Part shown: piece by piece, positions 1 through 8,273 of the stretch | How positions within the stretch are numbered: position 1 is the stretch's first letter | How the letters are laid out: the number at the start of each line of letters is the position of its first letter | Assembly: GCA_963720805.1 (NCBI GenBank) | Contig: CAVRGT010000008.1 | Span: 62,001-126,000, forward strand | DNA from: VRUE01 sp963720805 | GTDB lineage: Bacteria > Actinomycetota > Thermoleophilia > Solirubrobacterales > 70-9 | Length of the DNA stretch: 64,000 nt | Direction of reading: 5' to 3' | Translations under genes and position numbers: made by a program | Notes under the pieces: model-generated | What the model saw: only the letters and a program-made list of their open reading frames with translations | Databases searched by the model: none | Told to the model about the DNA's origin: nothing

Positions 1-69
1 CCCCATCTGATTGGAGGGGCGCCAGAACGCCTCCGATGCCGAGAGCTTGCGGTAGGCCACCGGCCCAAT

Positions 70-609
70 CTAGCGGTGCTCGTCCAGCCGCACGCCGTGG
101 CGCTTGAGCCAGGCGAGCACAGCTTCTATCAGACTTGGTAGAGCCCTGCGAAACCGTTCAATCGCTTCGAGCACTTCGCCCGCATCGACATCCGGTGACG
201 CGTGCTCGAGCCGGCCCTCGATCGCGTAGGCGACGTTCAGCTCTGCGGCTTGATCGGCGGTGAGGCAGCCATCCTCGACCAGCGCCTCAAAGGTCTGCCC
301 CGCATGCGGGCGACGGTGGGGAAGCAGTCCGACCAAACGCGACCCGGCGCTTGCCTTGAGGATCTCGACATAGGCATTGAGCACGGCCGAGTGATCCCCC
401 GTGACGACCATGGTGCGATTGGCATCCTGGGGCTCAGCCGACTCGAACGTCTTCCTCCACTCGGCCGGATCGAGAGTTCCGCCAAAGCCCTCCTCGATCG
501 CGAGCTCAAGGGCCTTTCGGTGCTTCGCCATCGATTCGAGGAAGCGCCCAATGCGAGCTTGCTCGACCCGGAGCGCCTTTGAGCTGCGCCCCGAAGACCC
601 GTCGGTCAT
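70..609 (-). CDS. HEPN-like partner of an MNT nucleotidyltransferase (probable toxin-antitoxin component)
   Basis: A 179-residue, helix-rich protein of the size of HEPN-domain partners of MNT nucleotidyltransferases. The start is the ATG at 609, which overlaps the upstream stop as ATGA, so the two proteins are translationally coupled. The C-terminal half (IEGRLEHASPDVD, then a long helix with FRRALPSLIEAV) looks like the DUF86/HEPN signature, where R-x4-H forms the RNase site. Here the His is present but the residue five positions before it is Glu, not Arg. Family assignment rests on context and this weak resemblance. If it is a HEPN protein it may be catalytically altered. Confidence 0.5.
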   Translation of the reverse strand: MTDGSSGRSSKALRVEQARIGRFLESMAKHRKALELAIEEGFGGTLDPAEWRKTFESAEPQDANRTMVVTGDHSAVLNAYVEILKASAGSRLVGLLPHRRPHAGQTFEALVEDGCLTADQAAELNVAYAIEGRLEHASPDVDAGEVLEAIERFRRALPSLIEAVLAWLKRHGVRLDEHR

Positions 610-1157
610 CGAGTCAACTCGTCTATCGCCACCGAGGCGCCGGCCATCTGACGCCGATAGGCACGTCGAGCGCGCGCCCGAATCGCGATCCTGCGCTGCT
701 GCAGCTCCGCCCAATGACCGTCCCGGTCGACGAGAACGCGACCCTCATCGAGGACGCGATCGAGCAGCAACGGCGCACCCTGCTCGACTCGCCGCAACTC
801 CGCCAGGTCGACCCGGCGGTTGACGATCTCGGCCACTCGATCGGCAACGTCGCTGTCCCCTGGGGAACGGCCCGGCGCGAAGGCGACCAGCAGGTCGAAG
901 TCCGAATCGTCGTCCTCATCGCCACGCGACACGGAGCCATAGATCACGGCGAGGCGAACCTCGCGCTGAGTCCGCAATGCCCCGCGCAAGTCGGCAATCA
1001 AGTGCCAGTGCGTTCGAAGGTACTCACGCTCACCCGGCGCCAGCTGCAGTCGCCGCGGTCGCGTTCGACGGGCGCGAAGGGTGCCTTGTGTGGTTGCGCG
1101 TCGAAGCGTGCGCTCCTCGACGCCAAGGTCATTCGCTAGTTCCTGGATCGGACCCAC
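606..1157 (-). CDS. MNT-type nucleotidyltransferase with N-terminal helix-turn-helix
   Basis: A 183-residue protein starting at a GTG. Residues 1-45 look like a small HTH (LANDLGVEERTLRRA). The central GSVSRG plus DSDFDLLV matches the polymerase-beta/MNT motif GSxxRG...SDxDL, with the two metal-binding Asp in place. MNT proteins paired with HEPN proteins act as antitoxins that AMPylate the HEPN partner; that role is known for the family and inferred here from the ATGA-coupled downstream gene. The family is clear, but the partner is divergent, so the toxin-antitoxin role is less certain. Confidence 0.75.
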   Translation of the reverse strand: MGPIQELANDLGVEERTLRRATTQGTLRARRTRPRRLQLAPGEREYLRTHWHLIADLRGALRTQREVRLAVIYGSVSRGDEDDDSDFDLLVAFAPGRSPGDSDVADRVAEIVNRRVDLAELRRVEQGAPLLLDRVLDEGRVLVDRDGHWAELQQRRIAIRARARRAYRRQMAGASVAIDELTR

Positions 1158-1193
1158 GAGGAAGATGGTAGACCAGTTGTGTGTCCGTTATAA

Positions 1194-1205
1194 GCATAAA
1201 AATGC
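1194..1205. promoter_or_regulatory. Small AT-rich palindrome upstream of the MNT/HEPN pair
   Basis: GCAT-AAAA-ATGC lies 36 bp before the GTG of the nucleotidyltransferase, beside a TTATAA that could serve as a -10 box on the minus strand. It is the only AT-rich stretch between this pair and the dehydrogenase. An autoregulatory operator is plausible for a toxin-antitoxin pair but unproven. Confidence 0.3.
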
Positions 1206-1247
1206 ATACGAAAGACGCGCTAAGCCACTCGTCTCCCCCGCGGCGCC

Positions 1248-2354
1248 CTACAGAAACTCGATTACGCTGCGGATGCCGTCCTGGGCCTCCATCAGCTCGA
1301 AGCCGCGGTTGACCTCGTCGAGGCCGATGCGGTGGGAGACGAAGGGGTCGAGGTCGATCTCGCCGGCGAGGTAGCGATCGATCAGGAGCGGCACCTGGTC
1401 GCGGCCCTTGACGCCGCCGAAGGAGGAGCCGGCGATGCGGCGGCCGGTGATCAGGAGGCGCGGCACGACGTCGAGGGTCTCCCCCCTACCGGCCACACCG
1501 GCGACGGTGCAGAGGCCCCAGCCCATGCGCGCCGCTTCGACCGCCTGGCGCATCACGGCGACGTTGCCGGTCGCCTCGAAGCTGTAGTCGGCGCCGAAGC
1601 CGTCGGTCATCTCAAGGATCTCCTCAACGGTGTTCTCGCCGGCGAGCAGCAGGTCGGTGGCGCCCTGACCGCGGGCGAGCTCGAGCCGCTCGGGCGAGAG
1701 GTCGACGCAGGCGATCCGCTCGGCCCCCTGCAGGCGGCAGCCGGCGACCGCGCCGAGGCCGACCATGCCGGCGCCGAAGACGACGCAGGTGCTGCCCGGC
1801 GCGACGGCGGCGGTGTTGATCGCGGCGCCGAGCCCGGTCGAGAGGCCGCAGGCGAAGAGGCAGGCGTGCTCGAAGGGCGCCTCGGGGCTGACCTTGGCCA
1901 GGGCGATCTGCGGCATCACCGTGTAATCGGCGAAGGTCGAGCAGCCCATGAAGTGGCGGATCGGCTCGCCGTCACGGGAGATGCGGGTGCTGCCGTCGGG
2001 CAGCAAGCCCTTGTTCTGCTGCTCGCGGATCGCCAGGCAGAGGTTGGTGCGCGGGTCGAGGCAGTGGATGCACTCGCCGCACTGGGGCGAGAAGAGGGTG
2101 ACGACGTGATCGCCGGGCGCCAGCAGGCTGACGTCGGGCCCGACCTGCTCGACCACCCCGGCGCCCTCATGGCCGAGCACGGTCGGCGCGTAGCCGGAGG
2201 GGTCGGCGCCGGAGGCACTGTAGAGGTCGGTGTGACAGACGCCGCAGGCGGCGAGGCGAACCAGGACCTCGCCGGCACGGGGCTCGGCCAGCTCGACCTC
2301 CTGCACGCTGAGTGGCTCGCCGAAGCGCTCGAGCACCGCGGCGCGCATCTTCAT
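1248..2354 (-). CDS. Zinc-dependent alcohol dehydrogenase, class III / formaldehyde dehydrogenase-like
   Basis: A 368-residue medium-chain dehydrogenase. The catalytic zinc site is visible (GVCHTD, GHEG), as is the structural zinc four-Cys loop (CGECIHCLDPRTNLC) and the Rossmann motif GAGMVGLGA. The loop after the zinc site (NKGLLPDGSTRIS) is typical of class III, glutathione- or mycothiol-dependent formaldehyde dehydrogenases. The start at 2354 gives the family's N-terminus and sits 22 bp after the formate dehydrogenase remnant. Together the two would oxidise formaldehyde via formate to CO2. The thiol cofactor cannot be read from the sequence. Confidence 0.85.
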   Translation of the reverse strand: MKMRAAVLERFGEPLSVQEVELAEPRAGEVLVRLAACGVCHTDLYSASGADPSGYAPTVLGHEGAGVVEQVGPDVSLLAPGDHVVTLFSPQCGECIHCLDPRTNLCLAIREQQNKGLLPDGSTRISRDGEPIRHFMGCSTFADYTVMPQIALAKVSPEAPFEHACLFACGLSTGLGAAINTAAVAPGSTCVVFGAGMVGLGAVAGCRLQGAERIACVDLSPERLELARGQGATDLLLAGENTVEEILEMTDGFGADYSFEATGNVAVMRQAVEAARMGWGLCTVAGVAGRGETLDVVPRLLITGRRIAGSSFGGVKGRDQVPLLIDRYLAGEIDLDPFVSHRIGLDEVNRGFELMEAQDGIRSVIEFL

Positions 2355-2376
2355 GACCGACCCGCCCGCGCCCGCA

Positions 2377-3581
2377 TCAACCGCTCTTGAAGCGGGCGGC
2401 CTCCTCGGAGCCGCCCGTCGCGTTGCCCTCGCTGTAGGAGTGGGCGCCGGCACCGGCGAGGGTGCCGCCGTCGACGATCAGGTACTCCTCGCGGATCGGG
2501 CGGCCGGTCGAACCAGCACTCGAGGATCTCGCGAGTGCCGGCCGCGTAGCGCGCCTGCGCCGAGAGGCTGGTGCCGGAGGTGTGGGGAGTCATGCCGTGG
2601 TGGGGCATCGTGCGCCAGGGGTGATCGCGCGGGGCCGGCTGGGGGAACCAGACGTCGCCCGCGTAGCCCGCCAGCTGCCCGCTCTCGCAGGCCCGCGCGA
2701 CCGCGTCGCGGTCGCAGATCTTGCCCCGCGCCGTGTTGATCAGGTAGGCGCCGCGCTTCATCCGCGCCAGCATCGCGGCGTCGAAGAGGTTCTCGGTCTC
2801 GGGGTGAAGCGGCGCGTTGATCGTGACCACGTCGCAAACCTCCACCATCTACTCCGCCGTCGAGTGGAAGGTGACCCCGAGCTCCTGCTCGACCTCGGCC
2901 GGCAGGCGGTGGCGGTCGGTGTAGTGCAGGCCGACCTCGAACGGCTTCAGCCGGCGCAGCACCGCGGAGCCGATGCGGCCCGCGGCAACCGATGCCCACC
3001 TGCATGCCCTCAAGGTCGTAGGAGCGCGAGGCGCAGTCGGCGATGTTCCAGCCGCCCTCGATGACCTGCTGGTAGGAGGGGATGTAGTTGCGAACCAGCC
3101 CCAGGATCATCATCACCACGTGCTCGGCGACGCTGATGCTGTTCGAGTAGGTGACCTCGGCGACCGTGAGGCCGCGCTCGATCGCCGCCTGCAGGTCGAC
3201 GTGGTCGGAGCCGATGCCGGCGGTCAGCGCCAGCTTCAGGTTCGGCGCCTTGGCGATCCGCTCGGCGGTCAGGTAGGCGGGCCAGAAGGGCTGTGAGATC
3301 ACAACCTCGGCCTCGGGCAGCTCGCGCTCGAAGACCGAGTCCGGCCCGTCCTTGTCGGTGGTGACGATCAGCCGGTGCCCGCGTGCCTCGAGGAACTCGC
3401 GCAGGCCGAGCTCGCCGGAGACGCTGCCGAGCAGCTCGCCGGGCTTGAAGCCGATCGCCTCGGGGGTCGGCGCGCTCTGGCCGTCGTGGTAGCGCTCGAT
3501 CGCCGGTACATCGTCGCGTGCGTAGGCCGGCGGGTAGCCGTCGACCGGATCGTCGTAGAGCACGCAGAGCACCGTCGCCAT
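2377..3581 (-). pseudogene. fdh: NAD-dependent formate dehydrogenase, interrupted by two frameshifts and a stop
   Basis: The N-terminal half is a near-textbook NAD formate dehydrogenase: VLCVLYDDPVDGYPPAYARD, KDGPDSVFERELPEA, SQPFWPAYLT, ALTAGIGSDHVDLQ and YSNSISVAEHVVMMI. The frame shifts at about 2990 (after GMQVGIG). An in-frame TAG at about 2850 follows, before MVEVCDVVTINAPLHPETEN. The frame shifts again near 2510, and the tail then reads EEYLIVDGGTLAGAGAHSY and ends at 2377. All family blocks are present in order, including NTARGKICDRDAVARA and the catalytic-His region. Both shifts look like one extra base. It sits between gadB and the alcohol dehydrogenase in one direction, so an operon is likely. 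Sequence error and recent decay cannot be separated from this sequence alone. Confidence 0.85.
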
Positions 3582-3629
3582 CTGTCCATCCTCTCGCACG
3601 AGCCGCTCAGGTCAAGGCGAGTGCCCAGG

Positions 3630-5006
3630 TCAGTAGCCCGGGCTCACCTTCATCTTCTTGCGCTCGGAGGGATGGGCGCCGCCCTTCTTCTCCAGCGTCG
3701 CGCAGGCAACGTCGAGGTCGGTGGCGAGGCGGTCGACCTGCTCGCGGCTGAGCGTCTGCTTGACCAGCGCCCGCAGCACCTTCACGTCTTCGGCGTTGGG
3801 CGGCATCGTGTAGGCGGGCAGCATCCAGCCGCGCTCGGCCGAGAGCTGCCAGGAGAGGTCGAACTCGTCGTAGTTCTTTTCGCCCGCGAGCTTGAAGGCG
3901 ACCAGCGGCAGCTGCTCCTCGCCGTCGCCGATCAGCTCGAAGTTGCCGCTCGCCTTCAGCTTGTCCGCCAGCGCCCGGGCGTTGGCCTGCATCGCTTCCA
4001 TGATGTAGGCGTAGCCCTCGCGCCCGTAGCGGACGAAGTTGTAGTACTGGGCGAGCACCATCGAGGCGCCGGTGGAGAAGTTGAGGGTGAAGGTGGCGTC
4101 GGTTTTGCCCAGGTAGTTCTCGTAGAAGACGAGGTCCTCGGCGAGGTCGCTTTTCTCCCTGAAGACGAGCCAGCCGATGCCGGGGTAGACCAGCCCGAAC
4201 TTGTGGCCGGAGACGTTGATCGAGCGCACCTGCTCGAGCCGGAAGTCCCACTCGGAGTCGGGGTAGAGGAAGGGCCAGACGAAGCCGCCGCTGGCGCCGT
4301 CGATGTGCAGCGGCACGTCGAGGCCTTTCTCGCCCTTGAGGTCGACCAGGAGCTTGTTGATGCCGACGATGTCGTCGGCGTGACCGGTGAAGGTGGTGCC
4401 GAGCACGGCGGCGACGCCGATCGTGTTCTCGTCGATGTGGGGCTGCACGTCTTCGGGCCCGATCACGTATTTGCCGTCCTGCAGCGGCACGATCCGCGGC
4501 TCGACGTCGAAGTAGCGGCAGAACTTCTCCCAGACCACGTGCACGTCGCCGCCGAAGATCAGGTTCGGTTTGTCGACCGGCTTCGACTCGGCTTCGCGGC
4601 GCTGCTTCCACTTCCACTTGAGCGAGAGCGCGCCGAGCATGATCGCCTCCGAGGAACCCTGAGTGCGGGCGCCGGTGGTCTCGCCGGGGGCGTGGTAAAG
4701 GTCGGCGAGCATGCGGATGCAGCGCTGCTCGACCTCGGCCGAGATCGGGTACTCGGCGTGGTCGATGAAGTTGCGGTAGAGGTTCTCGCCGATCAGGCGC
4801 TGCGCCTCGGGCTCCATCCAGGTGGTGACGAAGGTGGCGAGGTTGCGGTTGGGATCGCCCTCCAGCGCCAGTTCCTCGTCGACGAGACGCATCGCGTCGA
4901 GGGCCGACATGCCGCTTTCCGGGAAGGGGCCGTCGGGAGCGTCCTCGGTGAGGAAGCGGTTGCCGTAGAGCTTGGCGGCATCTTCAGCGCTGAGTGGGTT
5001 GTTCAT
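3630..5006 (-). CDS. gadB: Glutamate decarboxylase (PLP-dependent)
   Basis: A 458-residue group II PLP decarboxylase, close to the usual 460-470. It converts glutamate to GABA and consumes a proton. The PLP lysine is Lys269 in SINVSGHKFGLVYPG. HIDGASGGFVWPF holds the Asp that contacts the PLP ring, and ARTQGSSEAIMLG is the cofactor-phosphate region. The ATG at 5006 has a GGAG 5-7 nt upstream and matches family N-termini (LYGNRF). The gene leads a minus-strand run with fdh and the alcohol dehydrogenase. No gadC-type antiporter is in the window. The divergent neighbour starts 83 bp away, so the promoters face outward here. Confidence 0.93.
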   Translation of the reverse strand: MNNPLSAEDAAKLYGNRFLTEDAPDGPFPESGMSALDAMRLVDEELALEGDPNRNLATFVTTWMEPEAQRLIGENLYRNFIDHAEYPISAEVEQRCIRMLADLYHAPGETTGARTQGSSEAIMLGALSLKWKWKQRREAESKPVDKPNLIFGGDVHVVWEKFCRYFDVEPRIVPLQDGKYVIGPEDVQPHIDENTIGVAAVLGTTFTGHADDIVGINKLLVDLKGEKGLDVPLHIDGASGGFVWPFLYPDSEWDFRLEQVRSINVSGHKFGLVYPGIGWLVFREKSDLAEDLVFYENYLGKTDATFTLNFSTGASMVLAQYYNFVRYGREGYAYIMEAMQANARALADKLKASGNFELIGDGEEQLPLVAFKLAGEKNYDEFDLSWQLSAERGWMLPAYTMPPNAEDVKVLRALVKQTLSREQVDRLATDLDVACATLEKKGGAHPSERKKMKVSPGY

Positions 5007-5089
5007 GACGCTCCAGTCGTGATCGCGGGGAGGGCGAGCGTATCCGACCCTTGCGGCCGATTCGCCCACCGTGAGAGCATGGGTCCGCA

Positions 5090-6157
5090 ATGAGTGACTT
5101 CCTGGTCAAGCGAGACGAGTTGCGCGAGTGCCGTATTGCCGAGTCGGAGCCGCCCGAGGTCGGCCCCGGGCAGGCGTTGTTGCGGGTTGACAGCTTCGGG
5201 CTGACCGCCAACAACGTCACCTACGCCGTGATGGGCGAGGCGATGTCCTACTGGGACTTCTTCCCCGCCGAGGACGGCTGGGGGCGGGTGCCGATGTGGG
5301 GCTTTGCCGAGGTCGAGCGCAGCGAGACCGAGGGCGTCGAGGTCGGCACCCGGGTCTACGGCTACCTGCCTCCCTCCTCCCACCTGCTGGTGACGCCGAA
5401 GAGCGCCAACGGCAGCGGCTTCGTCGACGGCTCGCCTCACCGGGCGGCGCTGCCCTCGGCCTACCACCGCTACCTGGCGAGCGGTGGTGACCCCTTCTAC
5501 AGCGCCGACAGCGAGGCGATCCAGATGCTGCTGCGGCCGCTCTTCTTCACCTCCTTCCTGATCGACGACCAGCTCGTCGACGAGGAACTGTCCGAGCGCG
5601 GCCCGATCGTGATCTCCAGCGCCTCGAGCAAGACCGCGATCGCCGCCGCCTTCCTGCTGGCGCGGCGCGACGGGGTCGAGCTCGTCGGCCTCACCTCGGC
5701 GCGCAACAAGGAGTTCGTCGAGGGCCTCGGCATCTACGCCCGCACGGCCGGCTACGACGAGATCGACTCGCTGGGCAATGGCCCCGCCACCTACGTCGAC
5801 ATCGCCGGCGACGGCGCCGTGCGCCAGGCGGTCCACACACACTTCGGCGACAAACTCGCCTACAGCATGACCGTGGGCGTAACCCACTGGGAGGATCTCG
5901 GCTCCGGCCAGGGCGACCTCCCCGGCCCGACCCCGACCTTCTTCTTCGCCCCGACAAGGGTCGAGAAGCGCTCCGCCGACTGGGGTCCCGCCGAGCTCGA
6001 GCGCCGCGTAGCCGAGGCCTGGCACCCCTTCTGCAAATGGACCACCGGCTGGCTCGAGGTGGACCACGGCCAGGGCTTCGAGGCCGTCAAGAGCGCCTAT
6101 CTCGAGGTGCTCGAGGGCAAGATCGGCCCCAAGAGCGCGCACGTAATCACGCTCTAA
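5090..6157 (+). CDS. DUF2855 family protein
   Basis: A 355-residue protein matching the DUF2855 family: it opens with a quinone-reductase-like N-terminus (ALLRVDSFGLTANNVTYAV), followed by PMWGFAEVERSE and a Rossmann-like middle with VISSASSKTAIAAAFLL. The layout resembles medium-chain oxidoreductases without zinc ligands. No reaction is established for the family. It is divergent from gadB and followed 37 bp later by a strong palindrome shared with the facing gene's 3' end. Function beyond a probable NAD(P)-linked oxidoreductase fold is not inferred. Confidence 0.75.
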   Translation: MSDFLVKRDELRECRIAESEPPEVGPGQALLRVDSFGLTANNVTYAVMGEAMSYWDFFPAEDGWGRVPMWGFAEVERSETEGVEVGTRVYGYLPPSSHLLVTPKSANGSGFVDGSPHRAALPSAYHRYLASGGDPFYSADSEAIQMLLRPLFFTSFLIDDQLVDEELSERGPIVISSASSKTAIAAAFLLARRDGVELVGLTSARNKEFVEGLGIYARTAGYDEIDSLGNGPATYVDIAGDGAVRQAVHTHFGDKLAYSMTVGVTHWEDLGSGQGDLPGPTPTFFFAPTRVEKRSADWGPAELERRVAEAWHPFCKWTTGWLEVDHGQGFEAVKSAYLEVLEGKIGPKSAHVITL

Positions 6158-6194
6158 CACCCTCAACCACCGTGCCCGCACCAACCGCCCCCGC

Positions 6195-6239
6195 TCCGGT
6201 GCGCCTTATGCACGCCTGGAGTGCATAAAGCGCACCGGA
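6195..6239. repeat. Family 1 palindromic repeat, copy 1
   Basis: Two 19-bp arms (6195-6213 and 6221-6239) pair with one mismatch around a 7-nt loop. It lies between the convergent DUF2855 and DUF559 genes, where it could terminate both. The same stem recurs at 7151, 24111 and 49260. Confidence 0.85.
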
Positions 6240-6243
6240 AGCT

Positions 6244-7149
6244 TCAGGCTGGCTTGAGCATGCGGGCGATGCGGTTGATGACAGCGGTTGGTTCGTCTCT
6301 GACCTGGTCCCAGGTGATCCGGGCGGTGCGGAAGCCGGCGGCGACGAGGATCTGATCGCGCTTGCGGTCGCGGTGGAAGGCCATCGGAGTTCCGTGCGTC
6401 TCTTCGCCATCGGTCTCGATTGCCAGCCGCTGCTTCTCCCAGAGCAGGTCCACCTCGAGGCGATACCCATCGATGCTCATCTTCACGTTGGTTCGCGGAA
6501 CGGGCAGGCCTTCTTCGATCAGGCGGGGGAAGAGCCGCGCCTCGAGCCGGCTGCGCAATACCGGGCGCCGCTTCGCCGTGCTGCGCCACGGGGCGAGGAT
6601 CGTACGCAGGCGAGGGGCTCCGCGCCGCCGCCCGCGGGCAAGTATCCGATCGACCTCTTCAACATCGAGCACGCGCAAAATCGCCGCCTGCTCGACGAGG
6701 CGCCGCATCGAGCTCCACCCCGTCCGCCCGGCCATATCCACCAAGGTCCGGGACGCGTTCGTGCACGGAATCCCGTTACGAACTTCAACTTCGTGGGCGA
6801 GTGGCAGGCGCACGCGGTGCCAGCGGATGTCGGGGATCTTGCGGCCCGACCAATTCGGCGGAATGACATCGACCACCGGCAGCTTCTTGTCCCATAGCCC
6901 AAGTAGCTCGGCGGCACTTCCGTGGGAGATCACCGTGCCCTCTCCACAAGCCAGATAGGCGGCAAGCATTCGGCCCGTTTGCCCAACGATCCGATGTCCG
7001 ACCGAGAACGTCCCCCAGAAGAGCGGATGAAGGTTGCCGCGCTCCGCCCGAAGAGAGATTTCGCGGTCACTCAGCCCGAGCCCCCGCAGTTGCTCCCGCG
7101 AAACAACCCCGTGCTGCCGCTCCGCCAGGCCGGCGATTCGACGGTCCAC
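6244..7149 (-). CDS. AbiEi-type HTH protein with C-terminal DUF559 (Vsr-like nuclease fold)
   Basis: A 301-residue protein. The N-terminal 50 residues (AERQHGVVSREQLRGLGLSD) match the AbiEi antitoxin-type winged helix common in actinobacteria. The C-terminus (LEVDLLWEKQRLAIETDGEE, then FHRDRKRDQILVAAGF) matches DUF559, a very-short-patch-repair-like endonuclease fold with conserved Asp and Glu. I chose the GTG at 7149; a GGGAG lies just upstream inside the palindrome at 7151-7198, so that hairpin would sequester the ribosome site. A GTG at 7176 inside the palindrome is the alternative. Hairpins of one family lie at both ends of the gene. The function of such solitary DUF559 proteins is unknown. 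Confidence 0.72.
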   Translation of the reverse strand: MDRRIAGLAERQHGVVSREQLRGLGLSDREISLRAERGNLHPLFWGTFSVGHRIVGQTGRMLAAYLACGEGTVISHGSAAELLGLWDKKLPVVDVIPPNWSGRKIPDIRWHRVRLPLAHEVEVRNGIPCTNASRTLVDMAGRTGWSSMRRLVEQAAILRVLDVEEVDRILARGRRRGAPRLRTILAPWRSTAKRRPVLRSRLEARLFPRLIEEGLPVPRTNVKMSIDGYRLEVDLLWEKQRLAIETDGEETHGTPMAFHRDRKRDQILVAAGFRTARITWDQVRDEPTAVINRIARMLKPA

Positions 7150-7150
7150 G

Positions 7151-7198
7151 CTCCCGGTGCGCCTTTTGCTCTCCACGGGTGCATAAGGCGCACCGGAG
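7151..7198. repeat. Family 1 palindromic repeat, copy 2
   Basis: CCGGTGCGCCTT at 7154-7165 pairs perfectly with 7185-7196, with a less perfect inner stem. It directly abuts the DUF559 start and contains its likely Shine-Dalgarno. Before the IS insertion it also lay directly downstream of the sulfatase stop codon. Confidence 0.85.
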
Positions 7199-7215
7199 CG
7201 GAGTTCGCCCCCCGG

Positions 7216-7221
7216 GTTAGC
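7216..7221. repeat. IS481 target-site duplication, left copy
   Basis: GTTAGC directly left of the insertion sequence, identical to 8274-8279. On the minus strand it contains the TAA that ends the transposase. Confidence 0.85.
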
Positions 7222-8179
7222 TGTCGAACCCCAACACGTCCCGAACGCGCTTCATAGGCGGCCGGTTGCCGAGCGCTGAGTGGGAGCGCCGCTCGTTGTA
7301 GTGCTTGATCCAGTGTGGCAGCGCCTCGCCGCGAGCGTCGCTTGAGGCGTATTCGAGCGCGTAGGCCCACTCCCGCATCAGTGTCTGGTGGAAGCGCTCC
7401 ACCTTCCCGTTTGTCCGCGGCGTGTAGGGCCTGATCTTCAGGTGGGAGACCGCCCTGCCGTCCAGCAGTTCGGCCAGCGCCTTGCTCTTCGTGTAGCTGA
7501 AGTGGTTGTCGGTCATCAATCTCTCGATCGCGATCCCGCGCTCTTCGAACCACTCGAAGGCCCGGCGGGTGAAGCCCATCACGGTCGGGGCCTGCTCGTC
7601 GTCGTGGATCTCCGAATAGGCCAGGCGCGAGCAGTCGTCGACGATCGAGTGCACGTACTCCCAGCCGACTCGCCGCGAGCGGCGGCGCCGGTCGCCGGTC
7701 AGCGCATGGCCGGGCTCGGTGAAGCAGCCGAGCTTCTTGACGTCCATGTGCAGGAGGTTCCCCGGGCAGGGCCACTCGTATCGGATCACCGCCGGCGGCT
7801 TTGGCCTGGGGAGGCGCGAGCAGCCGCCGCGGCGCAGGACGCGGTGCACGGTCGAGTGGGGGCGGGCGATGTCGGGCTCGTCGGCCAGACGGCGGGGGCT
7901 CCAGCCGGTCTTCTCGCGCCGTTCGCAGATCTTCTTCGCCTCCCCCTCGGGGACCTGCGCGGGGCTGTTCTTCGGGCATGAGGAGCGGTCGCGCAGGCAG
8001 CTCAGGTCCCGCCGCTGCTCCTCGCCGGCCTCCCGCCAGCGCGAGACCCAGGTGTGGGCCGTCGACTTCGCCACGTTCGAGGCGGCCGCGGCCGCCTCGA
8101 ACGTGAAGTCCTCCTCTTCGACGAGCAGGACCATGCGGTGCCTGCCCTTCGGGGTGAGCGGGGAGTTAGCGTGTTGCAT
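7217..8179 (-). CDS. IS481 family transposase
   Basis: A 320-residue DDE transposase that cuts and joins the element's ends. An N-terminal HTH (FEAAAAASNVAKSTAHTWVSRW) is followed by a second HTH (STVHRVLRR). The rve catalytic core has Asp in LLHMDVKKLG, Asp in RLMTDNHFSYT and Glu in TNGKVERFHQTL. The C-terminus HYNERRSHSALGNRPP is typical of IS481. Its reading frame runs through the left inverted repeat. The stop codon and part of the last Ser codon lie in the duplicated target, so translation ends on a copy of the sulfatase stop. Confidence 0.92.
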   Translation of the reverse strand: MQHANSPLTPKGRHRMVLLVEEEDFTFEAAAAASNVAKSTAHTWVSRWREAGEEQRRDLSCLRDRSSCPKNSPAQVPEGEAKKICERREKTGWSPRRLADEPDIARPHSTVHRVLRRGGCSRLPRPKPPAVIRYEWPCPGNLLHMDVKKLGCFTEPGHALTGDRRRRSRRVGWEYVHSIVDDCSRLAYSEIHDDEQAPTVMGFTRRAFEWFEERGIAIERLMTDNHFSYTKSKALAELLDGRAVSHLKIRPYTPRTNGKVERFHQTLMREWAYALEYASSDARGEALPHWIKHYNERRSHSALGNRPPMKRVRDVLGFDS

Positions 8180-8273
8180 CCGGGCCTCCTTGAGGTCGTG
8201 AGCTTTGACACCCACAGCCTCTCGGTAGGCCCGGATCTACCTCATGGCGTTCGGAACGTCCCTGGGCTCGTCA
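7222..8273 (-). mobile_element. Complete IS481-family insertion sequence (1052 bp)
   Basis: The element has imperfect terminal inverted repeats of about 27 bp (7222-7248 against 8247-8273, about 20 positions matching, outer ends TGTCGAACCC and TGACGAGCCC). It carries one transposase gene, and a perfect 6-bp direct repeat GTTAGC flanks it. Size, TG...CA ends and one long DDE reading frame fit the IS481 family. It landed exactly on the stop codon of the sulfatase gene. The intact frame and perfect duplication argue for a recent insertion. Confidence 0.88.

Noticed and set aside
1248..2453. Alcohol dehydrogenase start at 2453
   Set aside because: The extra 33 residues are Arg/Ala-rich and overlap the end of fdh; family alignment starts at MKMRAAVLE.
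3375..5093. Long open frame on the plus strand (about 570 codons) opposite gadB and fdh
   Set aside because: It is antisense to a clearly conserved enzyme, has no recognisable domain, and is the usual consequence of high GC.
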